Assembly: GCA_946902985.2 (NCBI GenBank)
Contig: OX336388.2
Coordinates: 368,763,387-368,827,386 of the forward strand
DNA from: Meconema thalassinum
Taxonomy: Eukaryota > Arthropoda > Insecta > Orthoptera > Tettigoniidae
Reading direction: 5' to 3'
Length of the DNA: 64,000 nt
Below the pieces are notes generated by a model. The model had not been told where the DNA came from, made no database searches, and saw only the letters and a program-made list of their open reading frames with translations. Position numbers and translations under genes: made by a program. This document shows, one piece after another, positions 1-10,310 of the stretch (position 1 is the stretch's first letter; each line of letters opens with the position of its first letter).

Positions 1-163
1 ATTCAAGGAGAAAAAAATCACGAGGCTTACAACAGTCGCATATGAAGTGTAACATGTGACATGTTATCCTACTATGTGTGTCCCGGGAGCGCAAATCCCT
101 TGTTAACAGTGAATTCAGTTGGTCATTGAAATAACTACTTGTAAAACTCCAGTGCCAAATCCC

Positions 164-503
164 TTCAGCAAATAAGATACATTGAATATTTTCACACCAA
201 AGAACGACAACTAGAAGATGATTTATTGTTGGAATATCTTTAATGGGGCCTCCAAACCTTGAAGAATGTGATATAGACCTACATTCCACATAGTGCTGTA
301 TTTTGTCCGACAGTACCTGAAGTGCTTACATTAAATACGCATACTGCAAAAGTCTGAAAACTTAATAAATCAGAATTATTTTCAGCAAATATGTTATAAT
401 AGATATTTTCACACCAAAGAACGACGATTTGAAGATGATTTATTGTAGGATATCTTTAATGGGGCCTCCAAACCTTGAAGTAAAGTATGCGATATAGATT
501 CCA
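164..503. repeat. direct repeat pair, offset 217 bp
   Basis: Two copies of a ~125-bp sequence lie at about 164-292 and 381-503. Both run from ttcagcaaat through acaccaaagaacgac to ggggcctccaaaccttgaag, with a few substitutions. No coding potential is seen. The spacing suggests a local duplication or part of an unrecognised repeat. Confidence 0.75.
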
Positions 504-532
504 CAAAGCCACATGGCCGACAGTTCGTCGCG

Positions 533-735
533 GTACCGATCTCCGCCACCGCGCGCGCTTATTGTTTCAGTTGCATTTCCGTCCCGTTTCCGTTTCATTT
601 CTTCAAAATAACCCCCACCAAAAAATATCCAGCAGTACCAATCTCCGCCACCGCGCGCACTCAGTTTTTCCGTTTCATTTCCGTCCCATTCCGTTTCATT
701 TCTTCAAAATCATCCCCACAAAACATATACAGCAA
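533..735. repeat. tandem duplication, 102-bp unit
   Basis: Units at about 533-634 and 635-735 share ctccgccaccgcgcgc, then a CCGTTTCATTT-rich stretch, then ttcatttcttcaaaat. The 99-codon open frame across them only translates the duplication and I do not consider it a gene. Confidence 0.7.
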
Positions 736-778
736 TCGAGTGAAAAGATGTTACACAGCAATAATTTCAACTCTGAGA

Positions 779-1543
779 TTTACTGATGACATCGTCACCT
801 TGGCCGACACTCCTGAGGATTTGAATGAGCTTCTGAATGGTATGGACTCCGTCCTGAGGAAAGAATTCATGTTGAAAATTAATAAATGTAAAACAAAAAT
901 AGTGGAATGCACGTGAAACAAATCAGAAACCTCTATGGAGATCAAATTGGCAGGTGAAAAACTAAAGGAAGTAGGAGACTCCTGTTACTTAGGAAGCAAA
1001 ATAAACAGTGATGGACGAAGCAAAGAGGATATAAAAAGTAGGTTGGCTCAGGCAAGGAAAGCATTTCTACAGAAAAGGAAACTGTTGACATCGAATATAG
1101 ATTTAGGTATTAATAAGTCATTTTTGAAAGCCTTCGTCTGGAGCATGGCGCTCTATGGAAGTGAAACTTGGACTATTGGTGTAGCAGAAAAGAGGAGAAT
1201 TGAAGCGTTTGATATGGGGTGTTACAGGAGATTGATGAAGATCAGATGGATAGATAGGGTTACAAATGAAGAGGTATTAAGACGAATGGGAGAGGAGAGA
1301 TATTTCTGGCGACTACTAATGAAGAGAAGAGATAGGTTGGTAGGACACATACTAAGACACCCAGGAATAGCAAGCTTAGTTATGGAAGGAAGGGTCGAGG
1401 ACAATAATTGTAGGGGTGGACCAAGGTTAGAATATGTTAAACAAATTGCCTCGGATGTACGGTGTGGCAGCTATGTAGAGATGAAACGATTATCTCAGGT
1501 CAGGAAGGCATGGAGCGCTGCATCAAAACAGTCAAAAGGCTGA
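779..1543 (+). pseudogene. LINE reverse transcriptase, C-terminal part (LINE family A)
   Basis: This is the 3' part of a non-LTR retrotransposon reverse transcriptase, the enzyme that copies the element's RNA at the nicked target. The frame opens at FTDDIV, a degenerate form of the FADD catalytic box (779-790), with the segment LKINKCKTKI after it. A single TGA at 914-916 interrupts it, and the same frame then runs to 1543. Past the stop come the C-terminal landmarks of insect LINEs: YLGSKINSDGR, FVWSMALYGSETWT, MRWIDRVTNEEVLRRMGEER-like text and a GHILRH box. Everything upstream of the catalytic box is absent, so the copy is 5'-truncated, as is usual for LINEs. A diverged second copy lies at 17402-17950. 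The clade is not settled from sequence alone. Confidence 0.85.
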
Positions 1544-1549
1544 AGACTC

Positions 1550-2137
1550 AACCAACTAACTAGTAACTTCATGCAGACACTATACTATTGCGCAGAGAAG
1601 GGCAATGGGACTACACACGCTATTTTTGGACTCGATGGATTAGTGTGTTTAAATCCCACTGGTTACGAGTTATTAAAATGGTTTCCCTTGGCTTTCCACT
1701 TTCAACACCAGTGACGGTACCTTCTAATTAATCTCTCAATAACTTCCCTCATGAGGTTAGAATCAGGAAGGTATTTGGGCGTAAGTATCACCCGCTACGT
1801 AGGCATACATCGCGTCTCATCCCCGACCCCATTGAATCGAATATAATAAGGGGTCGACAGTAATGCAAATTGTTAACTTCATAACATCCCATCTCTGTCC
1901 ATTTTTTAGGGCACTTGAAAGTTGCTCTGACGGAACAATAAGCAATGGAAGTATTACAACATCCCTCTCTACTTCGCTAGTTGTTGTTGTTAATTCATTT
2001 GAGGGGCTTGGATGTTCTTGGTCATCAACCCCGTGTAGTTGGAAGTGTGTTCAGCTTGTCTGAAAATTCCTGTGATGACTATTAGTGTGTATTAGAGACA
2101 GGGATAGGCAAAGTATCTCGGGACTTGAAGTAAAGTA
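1550..2137. other. no gene seen; one dispersed-repeat fragment
   Basis: No coding pattern is recognisable. The part at about 1973-2100 (ttgttgttaattcatttgag onward) belongs to a dispersed family also seen near 14461, 23405, 32930, 46817 and 57705. That family is marked by a stretch like gtgtgtagaatttgtctgat. The open frames here are short and unconvincing. Confidence 0.5.
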
Positions 2138-2748
2138 CAGGGTCTTCATATTTGCTTGGCATGGACATTCTCGCTCACGCGCTCCGCCAGTGATGGCTCA
2201 GTTGCCGAAGACCGCGTTCGCATTTATACGGCAGAATACGGTACTTAAAATCAGTATCATGCATTTTTACTCACCGTGTTTACTGAAGATGTTGAAAATG
2301 TTTCCTACCCGCTGTCAAACATAATCGGCATCTCCTTATGAAGTGTCCGGTTACTCCGGTTAATTTAGCGTCAGTAATAAAATAACGACGTCTATTTTTA
2401 TTGTTTACTGAACCTGTACGTTTGAATCTCTTAGCAAGTCGTTTTATTGTCCGATTTATAGGAATGGGTCTCTGTGGAAATTCCACTTGAAACTTTTGAA
2501 TTGTTCTAGTGCACGATTTCCTGCACTTTGTGTACGTATTGTGCAGATATACAGGTTCACGTAACGAATATTTCACATAAGGCATTACAGCACTATACAC
2601 AATCACAATAAAACACTATACAATACGATATAGATTACACAGTAGCTTTATAAATCACCCAATTAGTTCGGAGCTCACATGTCTACCGCAGCAAGAGCGT
2701 GGGAATACGGCCGGGAAGCGCGCGCGCCAAGCAAAAATAAAGACCCTG
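2138..2748. mobile_element. TIR DNA transposon remnant, TA target site
   Basis: A TA dinucleotide at 2136-2137 precedes CAGGGTCTTCATATTTGC. The inverted match GCAAAAATAAAGACCCTG ends at 2748 and is followed by TA (2749-2750). TA duplication with CAGGGTC ends fits a mariner-superfamily cut-and-paste element. At 611 bp it is an internally deleted copy that keeps only the DNA-binding part of a transposase on the minus strand. An element with related ends lies at 23518-25207. Confidence 0.75.
2280..2606 (-). pseudogene. transposase N-terminal helix-turn-helix remnant
   Basis: This 108-codon minus-strand frame sits inside the CAGGGTC element. Its text (YLHNTYTKCRKSCTRTIQKF, then FPQRPIPINRTIKRLAKRF and RTGSVNNKNRR) follows the pattern of the insect DUF4817 / mariner-type helix-turn-helix. 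That pattern is a first helix with a Y.K...R.C.R.F string, a P...P...TI turn, and a closing F..TGSV..K box. The family domain recruits transposase to the TIRs. No DDE catalytic domain follows, because the frame ends shortly before the left TIR. The element is therefore non-autonomous and would need an enzyme in trans. The domain call rests on remembered family patterns, not a search. Confidence 0.55.
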
Positions 2749-2751
2749 TAC

Positions 2752-2895
2752 TATGCCAGCATATGCCTGAAAGGAGTGTGGAAAAACCTCAGGAAAATTT
2801 ACACTCAGTATAGCCACTATTAGCGCCGCGATTCGAACCTGCGAACTTCGAACTTGTTGCAGGTGGCCTCGTGGTCATAGTTCACGATTTAAGAA
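2752..2895 (-). repeat. tRNA-derived SINE fragment (family S6)
   Basis: Read on the minus strand, a B-box-like segment (aggttcgaatcgcggcgc) is followed by a body that includes a tgaggtttttccacactcc stretch. A second copy lies at 33470-33612. It abuts the right end of the 2138-2748 transposon. Confidence 0.5.
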
Positions 2896-3188
2896 GCATG
2901 TGTCATGAGAATGACCATGTTAGCGCTGTTCCTTATTGAGGAAGTATAATAAGTCCTGAAGATTAAAAACCTTAAATCAACATTAATTTGTACTTTTTAT
3001 TGTACAGGTTTCGGCCACATTGTGGCCTTCCTCGGCGCAAATAATAATGTGACTAGAAAAGCAGGACTTTTACAGTACATGAAAAATTTTACCATCAAAG
3101 AAGGTTGTTCTCAATACTATTTCTTAAACATTAATCATCTAAAAGCAAAAAAACACATACACTTTCTTTCTTTATCGTTTAGGCCTAA

Positions 3189-3790
3189 TTAAGGACCACG
3201 GGGCTCGTATCTACTCTTCGGTAAAGTTGTTGCTTTCTTCATCTTCCAATAGTCCCTCATTTTCTGACTATGGGTCAGTCTTCTTTTTTCTGTCCACTTA
3301 GCTCCAGTAGTCTTCTTACTAGTAAGGGACGTTTGTAAAACGCCCTGTCGGATGACCTGACGGAACATCATACGTTTACGAGTTTGTTCCAGTGGGATAT
3401 CTAGTTGTTCCATATCAGACTTAACTGACGCAATCCATTTGTTCTTAGAAGCCTTGCCTCTTCGTGTTGCTGTGAATATCCTGTTGGTGAGTCTTTCAGA
3501 ATCCAGACGTGCCAAGTGTCCATAACAGGTCAGGCGTCTTTTCCTTATAGGCGTGAGGATGTCCTCCTAGTGTTCATACAATTCAGCATTATGACGGATT
3601 CTGTAAATGCCTCCTCACTCTCTAATTGGACCTAATATCCTCCTCAGGATCTTACTCTCTTTTAACTCCAGTTTTCTGAGTGGACCCTTTCTGGTCATTA
3701 CAAGGCACTCCGAAGCATACAGAACAGATGGCTTGACGACGGAGTTATAGTGTCTGTGTTTGAGGATCTTGGAAAGGCACTTAGATAAAT
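3189..3790 (-). pseudogene. LINE reverse transcriptase C-terminal fragment
   Basis: On the minus strand, starting near 3790, the translation shows the post-catalytic region of a LINE reverse transcriptase: SVLYASECLVMTRKG, then LRKLELKESKILRRILGP, then RRLTCYGHLARLDSERLTN. At least two in-frame stops fall before the last 108 codons (3515-3189), which are open. The pattern parallels the open frame at 14705-15568 (QFLYAAETLLMNRKG ... RRILRKIHGP ... RRLKFYGHLQQMNSNRL), so the two belong to related families. It lies inside the 2948-6133 inverted arms and is not expressed in any recognisable way. Confidence 0.75.
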
Positions 3791-4563
3791 AGATACTACG
3801 ACATTTACACTAAAATTAAAAATAAAAGTGACAGTCAATCTGAAAGACTAGACTTTGTATCATTTTAAATGCTACAAATGCAGAAAATGCTAGAAAGAGA
3901 TGGCTGGATAACGTGCCCCTTCCATCCAGTCTAAAAACACTTATAGTGGGCGATGTATTGAAGATAGAGATATGCTCTAGCGGACTTTTTTTTGTAGAAC
4001 TTTTCATGCTGACCAGTATATTGATATTTTTAACGCTTTGCCCAGCGTAAGCTTACGAAGCGCACGGACGCCAAGTTTGTTTTCGACTTTTTCACTGAAA
4101 TCGTTTCTGCTTGGCTTCCTTTGATCATACATAAATTATTTTCAACACAATCTTTCCTCGAGATATTCTTTACAGAATGGTAAAAACCGCATCAAAATCC
4201 ATCCAGTGGTTCTCGAGATTACCGGTGACATCCAAAAATCGGGGATTTTTTCTTATACTAACGAAGTAGAGATTGTCGGGGAACACATGCACCCAGCGGT
4301 ACTATGACGTCACACACCTCAGTGCATCTAGGTACATTTCGTCCCGTCACCGTAACGTAACACCAGGCCCCAGCGTTACGACGAAGTCGACATGATCATT
4401 TAAAATGATAAAAAACATATTTTTGTAACAGATCTGTTTTTTTTATTTCAGTGTATGTGTTTTTTTAGCTTTTACACGATTAATTTGTTAGAAAGGTTTT
4501 GAGGACAACCTTCTTTAATGGTATGATTTTTCATGTACTGTTAGTCTTTCTTTTCAATTCATA
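3791..4563. other. no gene seen
   Basis: AT-rich sequence with no protein pattern I recognise. A stretch near 4180-4230 (aaaatccatccagtggttct) resembles the caaatttcatt...ccagtggttc text of the Helitron-like repeats near 60.4 and 63.1 kb, which suggests remnant repeat material. Confidence 0.4.
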
Positions 4564-6028
4564 CACACATCAAAAAAAGTTTTGCATCACCTCGGTTCCC
4601 AGATCTCCGGCATATAGACGTTGACTGTGTATATTGTATCCAAGATACAGTCCCTTTGACTGTTCATAGATGTCACTAAAACTGCTCAAAGATGTAAACA
4701 ACCATGCATGAGCAGGGCCTATTAGACGGAGGGGGTACGACAGCCGATCAGTTCCAGTCATTCCACCAGGACGAAGGTACGCTGCTCATGTTGTCTGTAG
4801 TTCTACCATGCCTAGAAGGTCAATACCGCAATTCGATCGCGTCCGCATTGTTACTTTGTGTCAAGAAGGGCTCTCAACAAGGGAAGTATCCAGGCGTCTC
4901 AGAGTGAACCAAAGCGATGTTGTTCGGACATGGAGGAGGTACAGAGATACAGGAACTGTCGATGACAGGCCTCGCTCAGGCCGCCCAAGGGCTACTACTG
5001 TAGTGGATGACCGCTACTTACGGATTGCCGCTCGGAGGAACCCTGACAGCAATGCCACCATGTTGAATAATGCGTTTCGTTCAGCCACAGGACGTCGTGT
5101 TTCAACTCAAACTGTGCGCAATAGGCTGCATGATGCGCAACTTCACTCCCGACGTCCATGGCGAGGTCCAGCTTAGCAACCCCGACACCATGCAGCGCGG
5201 TACAGATGGGCCCAACAACATGCTGAATGGACCCCACGGAATTGGCATCACGTTCTCTTCACCGATGAGTGTCGCATATGCCTTCAACCAGACAATCGTC
5301 GGAGACGTGTTTGGAGGCACCCTGGTCAGGCTGAACGTCTTAGACACACTGTCCAGCGAGTGCAGCAAGGTGGTGGTTCCCTGATGTTTTGGGGTGGCAT
5401 TATGTGGGGCCGACGTACGCCACTGGTGGTCATGGAAGGCTCCGAAACGGCTTTACGATACCTGAATGACATCCTCCGACCCATAGTGCAACCATATCGG
5501 CAGAATATTGGAGAGACATTTGTCTTCATGGACGACAATTCTCGACCTCATCGTGCACATCTTGTGAATGCGTTCCTTCAAGATAACGACATCGCTCGAC
5601 TACAGTGGCCAGCATGTTCGCCAGACATGAACCCTATCGAACATGCCTGGGATATGTTGAAAAGGGCTGTTTATGGACGTCTTGACCCACCAACCACTCT
5701 GAGAGATTTACGCCGAATTGTCGTTGAGGAGTGGGACAATTTGGACCAACAGTGTCTTGATGAACTTGTGGATAGTATGCCACGGCGAATACAGGCATGC
5801 ATCAATGCAAGAGGACGTGCTACTGGGTATTAGAGGTAGTGGTGTGTACTGCAATCTGGACCACAAATGCTGAAAGTCTAGCTGTATGATGGTACAACAT
5901 GCAATGTGTGGGTCTCATGAGCAATAAAACGAGCTGAAATGTTGTTTGTGTTGATCTCTATTCCCTTTGTATTTAAAGGTTCCGGAACTCTTGGAACCGA
6001 GGTGATGCAAAACTTTTTTTGATGTGTG
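4564..6028 (+). mobile_element. Tc1-type transposon, complete, 1465 bp
   Basis: Both ends carry TA target duplications (4562-4563, 6029-6030). The terminal inverted repeats begin CACACATCAAAAAAAG and match perfectly for 36 bp before diverging. The element carries a single transposase gene (4808-5833). A second, nearly identical copy in opposite orientation starts at 63176, which implies recent activity. Confidence 0.95.
4808..5833 (+). pseudogene. Tc1 transposase, DD34E, one premature stop
   Basis: Cut-and-paste transposase of the Tc1 family. The frame from ATG at 4808 to the stop at 5833 is 342 codons, the usual Tc1 length. It is open except for one TAG at codon 123 (5174-5176). Before the stop lies the paired helix-turn-helix DNA-binding region (residues ~1-110) with a RPRSGRPR hook between its halves. 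After the stop comes the catalytic domain: D153 in LFTDECR, D243 in FMDDNSRPHRA and E278 in SPDMNPIEHAW. There are 34 residues between the last two, which defines DD34E. The catalytic-domain fragment lacks its own binding domain, so this copy should be inactive. The copy at 63371-64000 is open over the equivalent C-terminal 209 residues. C-to-T mutation of a CAG codon is the simplest cause of the stop. Confidence 0.93.
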
Positions 6029-6133
6029 TATTATTATTCGCGCTCATGAACGCAACAATGTGTCCGAAACCGGTAAAATAAAAAGTACAAATTAATATTG
6101 AATTAAGGTTTTTAATGTTCAGGACTTATTAAG

Positions 6134-6687
6134 CATGGGTATGCCACGGGACCTTCTGCGGTAGGAGCGGATAGGTGCTGGCTTAAAAATGAACGCCTAC
6201 TTACCGTTCAACCTCCCGGGAACTGAGCACCTTCTATTGAGGCGGCAGCATCATACGCCTATTCAAGGACCATGTTACATAGTCGAGTGGATCTTGACAG
6301 TCGTCGTTCCGTTCCAATGCACTCCTGAAAGTCTGATTCCATAAATACATGGAATACTCACGCTTGATACAATGAAAAGCGACGTTTGTTGACAAATAAA
6401 ATGCCATAGCAGTGTTGTAATGGGTCATAAATTATTCATAACTTTGGTTTTGCTTCATTCAGGGACGTGGAAAGCTTTTATAACGTAGATATTATCGACA
6501 AGAGCTATTCGGAACGCTCAATTCTCAGTTGAGTTGCACACAGAACATGTATGTAAACTGTCAGTGTAGTGATGTTCTTTCACAGATTTCTTCCTCCAGA
6601 TGGCAAGTAGAATCAAGATACAAGGACTCTACAGGATGAAGTGATTACAATTGTGGGAACGGAGGTGTTTAATAATGAACGGTTTAT
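6134..6687. other. no gene seen
   Basis: No recognisable coding, tRNA-like or terminal-repeat structure between the right inverted arm and the LINE fragment that follows. Confidence 0.4.
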
Positions 6688-7164
6688 TTAATCGTATGGT
6701 AATTTATACAATATAAAATTATACATAACAAGGTATAATGAAACTTTAAAGTCCATCCTTCTCAACCATTCGGTTAAATTGCGTGTGAGAGCGAACAAAT
6801 CGTCAGGAATGCCAGGGTAAGAATAAAGAGAACAGCGTTGGACCAGATGTTTGATCGTCTGTTCTTCCAGGTTACATACACACATTGGTGAGCTGATCCA
6901 GCCCCACTTGTACCTGAAATAATTGCAGCAACCATGTCCAGTCCTCAGCCTGTTGATGCGGCACCAGAGGTTCCTCGTTAAGTCAAAGCCGTTTGGCTTC
7001 ATTGTGGGATCAAGATGGTGGGCACTTTTTCCCAATGTTTTAGTTGACCACTCATGCTTCCTGCTTTCATTTAGATCAAATCCAGCAGTAATGAGTTGCC
7101 CCGCAGTGACACTTACTGGTCTTCTAGATTGCAGTCGTTGCTGTGAACGGTAACACGTGAACAA
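6688..7164 (-). pseudogene. LINE C-terminal domain with CxC...HxxxxC zinc motif
   Basis: The last part of a LINE polyprotein, downstream of the reverse transcriptase, on the minus strand. The open 158-codon frame shows NLWCRINRLRTGHGCCNYF, then KWGWISSPMCVCNLEEQTIK, then HLVQRCSLYSYPG. This matches the conserved tail of many insect LINEs: an INRLRTGH helix, W....P.C.C, and H....C, a zinc-knuckle-like arrangement often annotated zf-RVT. The RT domain itself is missing, so this is an inactive fragment. A more broken relative is at 16780-17340, on the same strand. Confidence 0.75.
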
Positions 7165-7296
7165 TATTCATGCCTCATCGCTACTTGTATACTAGTCAAC
7201 AACAATATTAGGGGCAAATGACCTCGTTGATCCTCCCCTTAAAACCTCAATAACTTACTAACAACAATATTATTAATATTATTATTACTATTATTA

Positions 7297-8315
7297 CTAG
7301 ATGTGGGAGGAGAGAGATCGGACTGGTTGGTACAGAGAAACAAGGAAGTGTACTGTCACCGCTACTTTTCATTGTGGTGATGGATGACATAATGACCCGA
7401 GTGGCACAAGTAATTGGGGAAGGAAAGATGAAAGCAATGGTGTTTGCAGATGATTTGATGATTTGGGGAAATAAGGAGGAGGAAGTACAGGAGCAGTTGG
7501 ACGTGTGGGAAGGAATATAACAAGGATATGAGATGAAATTTAACATAAATAAGAGTGAGATGGTGATCACAACAAGGAAGAAGGAATGAACCACAACGGG
7601 AATAACAATTGGTGGGGAACAGCTGAAGAAAGTGGAGAGTAACTTTCAAGTATTTGGGAAGTCTGATACAAGATAATGGAAGAAACGATAGAGAAATAAA
7701 TGAGCGGGCGAGACAGGCAGAAGCATTCCGGAGGAGTGTGAGAAGCATGATATGGACCAAGGATGTCCCTCAGAAGAGCAAAAAGATCATATATCGGACG
7801 TACTATGTCCCTATCCTGACGTATGCCTCGAAGACCTGGGCTATGAAAGGAAGGGAGAAGAGCAAAATACAGGCCAGTGAGATGAGGTTCTTGAGAAGCA
7901 GTATTGGAGCTACAAAGATGGACAGAATAAGAAATGAGGGGACCAGAGAATTAATGAAGGAGGAACCATTACAGGATGGTATAGAGAAATCTAGACTTAG
8001 ATAGTATGGACATGTAAAACGAATGGAGGAGAAGAGGATACGCAGGAGGATACACAAGACGAAGTGGGAAGGAAAGAGACCGAGAGGAAGACCGAGAGAC
8101 AGGTGGCTGAAGAGGGTGGAAGAAAGCGTGAAGAAGATGATGATGATGATAATTGTTGTTTTAAGGGGCCTAACATCTAGGTTATCGGCCCCTATCGCGT
8201 GAAGAAGAGAGGAGAAGACTGGACAAGGGTGGAGGCTGAGAGATGGTGGGAAGACAGAAGACGTTGGAGAGGCTTGTGTTCCAAACAGACCCGGCCAGTG
8301 GCTGGAAACTGTGCA
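7297..8315 (+). pseudogene. LINE family B fragment (RT catalytic box to 3' end)
   Basis: A 5'-truncated LINE copy running from just before the catalytic box to the 3' end. The text MVFADDLMIWG at about 7438-7470 keeps an intact FADD box. It continues with KYLGSLIQ-like, SKKIIYRTYYVPILTYASKT and RNEGTRELMKEEPLQDGIEK segments, with stops and frameshifts between them (for example TAA at about 7518 and after residue SRLR). The longer copy at 54285-56240 (minus) belongs to the same family and is very similar at the DNA level. This copy carries a 60-bp insertion at 8137-8196 that the other copy lacks, and it lacks the SINE found in the other. The fragment ends near gtgcaagatgatga, matching the TGA-rich 3' tail of the second copy. 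Confidence 0.85.
8137..8196 (+). repeat. 60-bp retroposed insert with 11-bp TSD
   Basis: The direct repeat gcgtgaagaag flanks the insert at 8126-8136 and 8197-8207. The matching region of the other LINE-B copy (around 54412-54420, minus) has a single version, so that copy is the empty site. The insert holds an ATG-repeat tract, then ttgttgttttaaggggccta and atcggcccct. This looks like the truncated end of a short interspersed element. Confidence 0.8.
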
Positions 8316-8515
8316 AGATGATGACTAGAGGTAACTGATATGAGGATAGCACGAATGATTGCTGGGACAAAAAGATGGGAGCAATGGCAGGACGGTACTT
8401 GTTCAAAAGAGATAAAGGCTAAGTTAGAAATGAAGGTGTTCGTACGAGCCGACTCAGATGGAAGGGTCATGTGAAGAGAATGGGGGAGGAGAGATTGCCT
8501 AAGAGGTTGATGAGT
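8316..8515 (+). pseudogene. short LINE RT tail fragment
   Basis: The segment encodes a degraded LINE C-terminus: a CWDKKMGAMAGRYLFKRDKG-like stretch followed by RTSRLRWKGHVKRMGEERLP in one frame. SRLRW.GHVKRM is the conserved post-catalytic motif of these LINEs. It belongs to a different copy or family from the LINE-B sequence directly upstream. No intact gene is present. Confidence 0.6.
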
Positions 8516-8739
8516 TTGGTTTTACTAGCCATTCAAGATTCGATTGCCGCTGAACGTGGCTGCACCTGCGATTGTTGTTTACTGTAGGATGAGCCTTGCG
8601 GGACGAGCAGGGAGGGACAGTAATGACTAAGGTTCGGATGTTAAGGAAAAATTATATTTTTTTCCTGAGCCCACTTTACCCGAAATCTGAATAATAAGTT
8701 TGAATGACGGGTCCCTGACCACGTTTAAAGCAATTTGAT

Positions 8740-9240
8740 GTTGCCTATAAATGCATATTTCAGCCATTTTAATTGTTTTGGTCATATTTGGTCATATTTT
8801 AGTGATATAAGGTCATATTTGGTTATAATTTCAGAATTTTTGTTTAAATTGAGACGTCGTTAACAAGGTACGTGTTTTCTGCGCCGAATTTCAAACACAG
8901 GATTTCCGAATAGTGTAGTAGATATATTTTTCTTTCTTTTCCCGGAAGAGGTAGATATCAGGTTTAGAAGACCTAATTCCAAGAAGGCGCTCCTCTACGG
9001 ACGTTTTTAGCACATCTTTCTGGACAAGTTAGATTGCGACACTGTACGCATGAGGTCACGGAACATGACGATAGTGTGCTTCCACCTTTCAATAGAATGT
9101 CACTCCAGTAGATATATTTAGTTCAGAAGCAATTAGCAAACAAGGAAATGCCATGTTTTTAGGTCATATTTTACAGTTTTTAGGTCATATTTAGCTAGTG
9201 TTTAGGGCATATTTGCTTGCATATTGTGTACTTCCTTAGG
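8740..9240. repeat. cluster of GGTCATATTT motifs
   Basis: The decamer ggtcatattt, with close variants such as gggcatattt, recurs about seven or eight times in two clusters (8780-8825 and 9160-9215). Repeated short motifs of this kind resemble subterminal binding sites of a DNA transposon end. No TIR partner was found. Confidence 0.45.
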
Positions 9241-9494
9241 TCTTATACTTACGAACCCTAGTGATGATGGAGTGCCGTCTGCATAATGTAAGTCAAGCAG
9301 CTTTGCGCGTCACAGGAGCTCATGTCATCACGAAAAGTTCAACGATGACTGAGACTACTGGATCTGAGTCATATCCTACTTGCGCAGCTGTACTTATCAA
9401 CCAAGCAGACTGACAGTCTGACACAAATAAGCAAAGAATAGTTCCCATCTCGACCACCGGCAATCAAACCCTGAAAGGCTAAACATACGATGTG

Positions 9495-9629
9495 AGAAGC
9501 AGAGATAGACCTAGGAGGCAATGGTTAGATTTAGTGTTGAATGATTTCAAATTGAGAGGTGTAGAAGCAGAGTAGGCCGCAGTGCTAACTGCAAATAGGG
9601 GATCATGGAGGCGACTTGTTCGAAATTAG
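9495..9629 (+). pseudogene. LINE C-terminal fragment (RSRDRPRRQW motif)
   Basis: A 45-codon frame reads RSRDRPRRQWLDLVLNDF, then a stop, then AAVLTANRGSWRRLVRN and a terminal TAG. This is the standard last block of insect LINE polyproteins (R.R.RP..RW.D.V..DL.. then R..WR..V). One internal stop shows decay. A DINE-like element begins directly after it. Confidence 0.6.
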
Positions 9630-10310
9630 AAGCTTGCAGACTAGACCGTCTAAATATTTCGGATGGTCGCCATGTTGGATTGTTATATGTATAGGCCATA
9701 GAGTCATGTACCATTAAAGGAAAATTATTGCGTAGGTTCATTATTCAAACTTTCACTTCGATCGCCTGATTACGACACAAGAAATAAAATCTTAATTTTA
9801 AAATTCCCACAGCCGCCATCTTGAGGATATGTAAACAATTGAGCTAAATTAGATACCAGTGTATTACAATGTGCATAAACATTTGCTGTACCAAGTTTCA
9901 TTGCATATGGATCATTAAATCGCGAGAAAAGTCTTTTAAAACTTTCAACTTCGCTTGGCCGCCATGATCGTTTTGTTGTTAACCGGCTTTGAAAGTCTCA
10001 TAGATGAACTTCTAATAGTGCACTTTATCACCGTACAAAATTCTAGGGTGATATCGGTAATAGTTTCGGAGATATTGAATGCTGATGAAATATTTCACAC
10101 AGCCGCCATGTTGGATTGGTGAGACGTAACAAAATTTGAATGGCACGGTCGAGGTCTTCCGGAATAGTGCTATGAACTTACCGAGTTTCACTGAAATCGC
10201 TCGAGCCGTTTAGATTTTATTACGGGGACACACACACACGAATCACACACATATGCACACACACACAGACAGTCAACCGGACAAAAGGTGATCTCATAAG
10301 CCTATTTTAT
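9630..10310 (+). mobile_element. DINE-1-like element, 5'-truncated, subfamily 2
   Basis: Non-coding repeat text with recurring gccgccat boxes and caagtttcattgc-like strings. It ends in an AC-rich microsatellite (10229-10270) and then ggacaaaaggtgatctcata and agcctatttta. The other copies (20545-22083, 23742-24828) end in a hairpin of the type agcctattttc/gaaaataggct. Here the end is interrupted by repeat family X at 10311. Confidence 0.6.

Larger units (their letters stand above)
2948..6133. mobile_element. inverted ~105-bp arms enclosing LINE fragment and Tc1
   Basis: The left arm (about 2948-3053) and right arm (about 6028-6133) are inverted copies sharing caggacttatt, aaggtttttaat and aaaaagtacaaattaat. 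Each arm contains a hairpin-forming segment next to CGAAAC. The left arm read on minus shows CCGAGGA, a 6-bp stem GGCCAC/GTGGCC, then GAAAC. This resembles the hammerhead-bearing termini of Penelope-like elements. The interior holds an unrelated LINE fragment and a complete Tc1 insertion abutting the right arm, so the original element is no longer intact. Confidence 0.45.

Noticed and set aside
5070..5384. 104-codon plus frame and 88-codon minus frame inside the Tc1 element
   Set aside because: These are alternative frames of the transposase. The true frame continues past the TAG at 5174 and contains the first catalytic Asp.
7247..8057. Minus-strand Leu/Ser-rich frames over 7.2-8.5 kb
   Set aside because: They are antisense shadows of the plus-strand LINE B copy.
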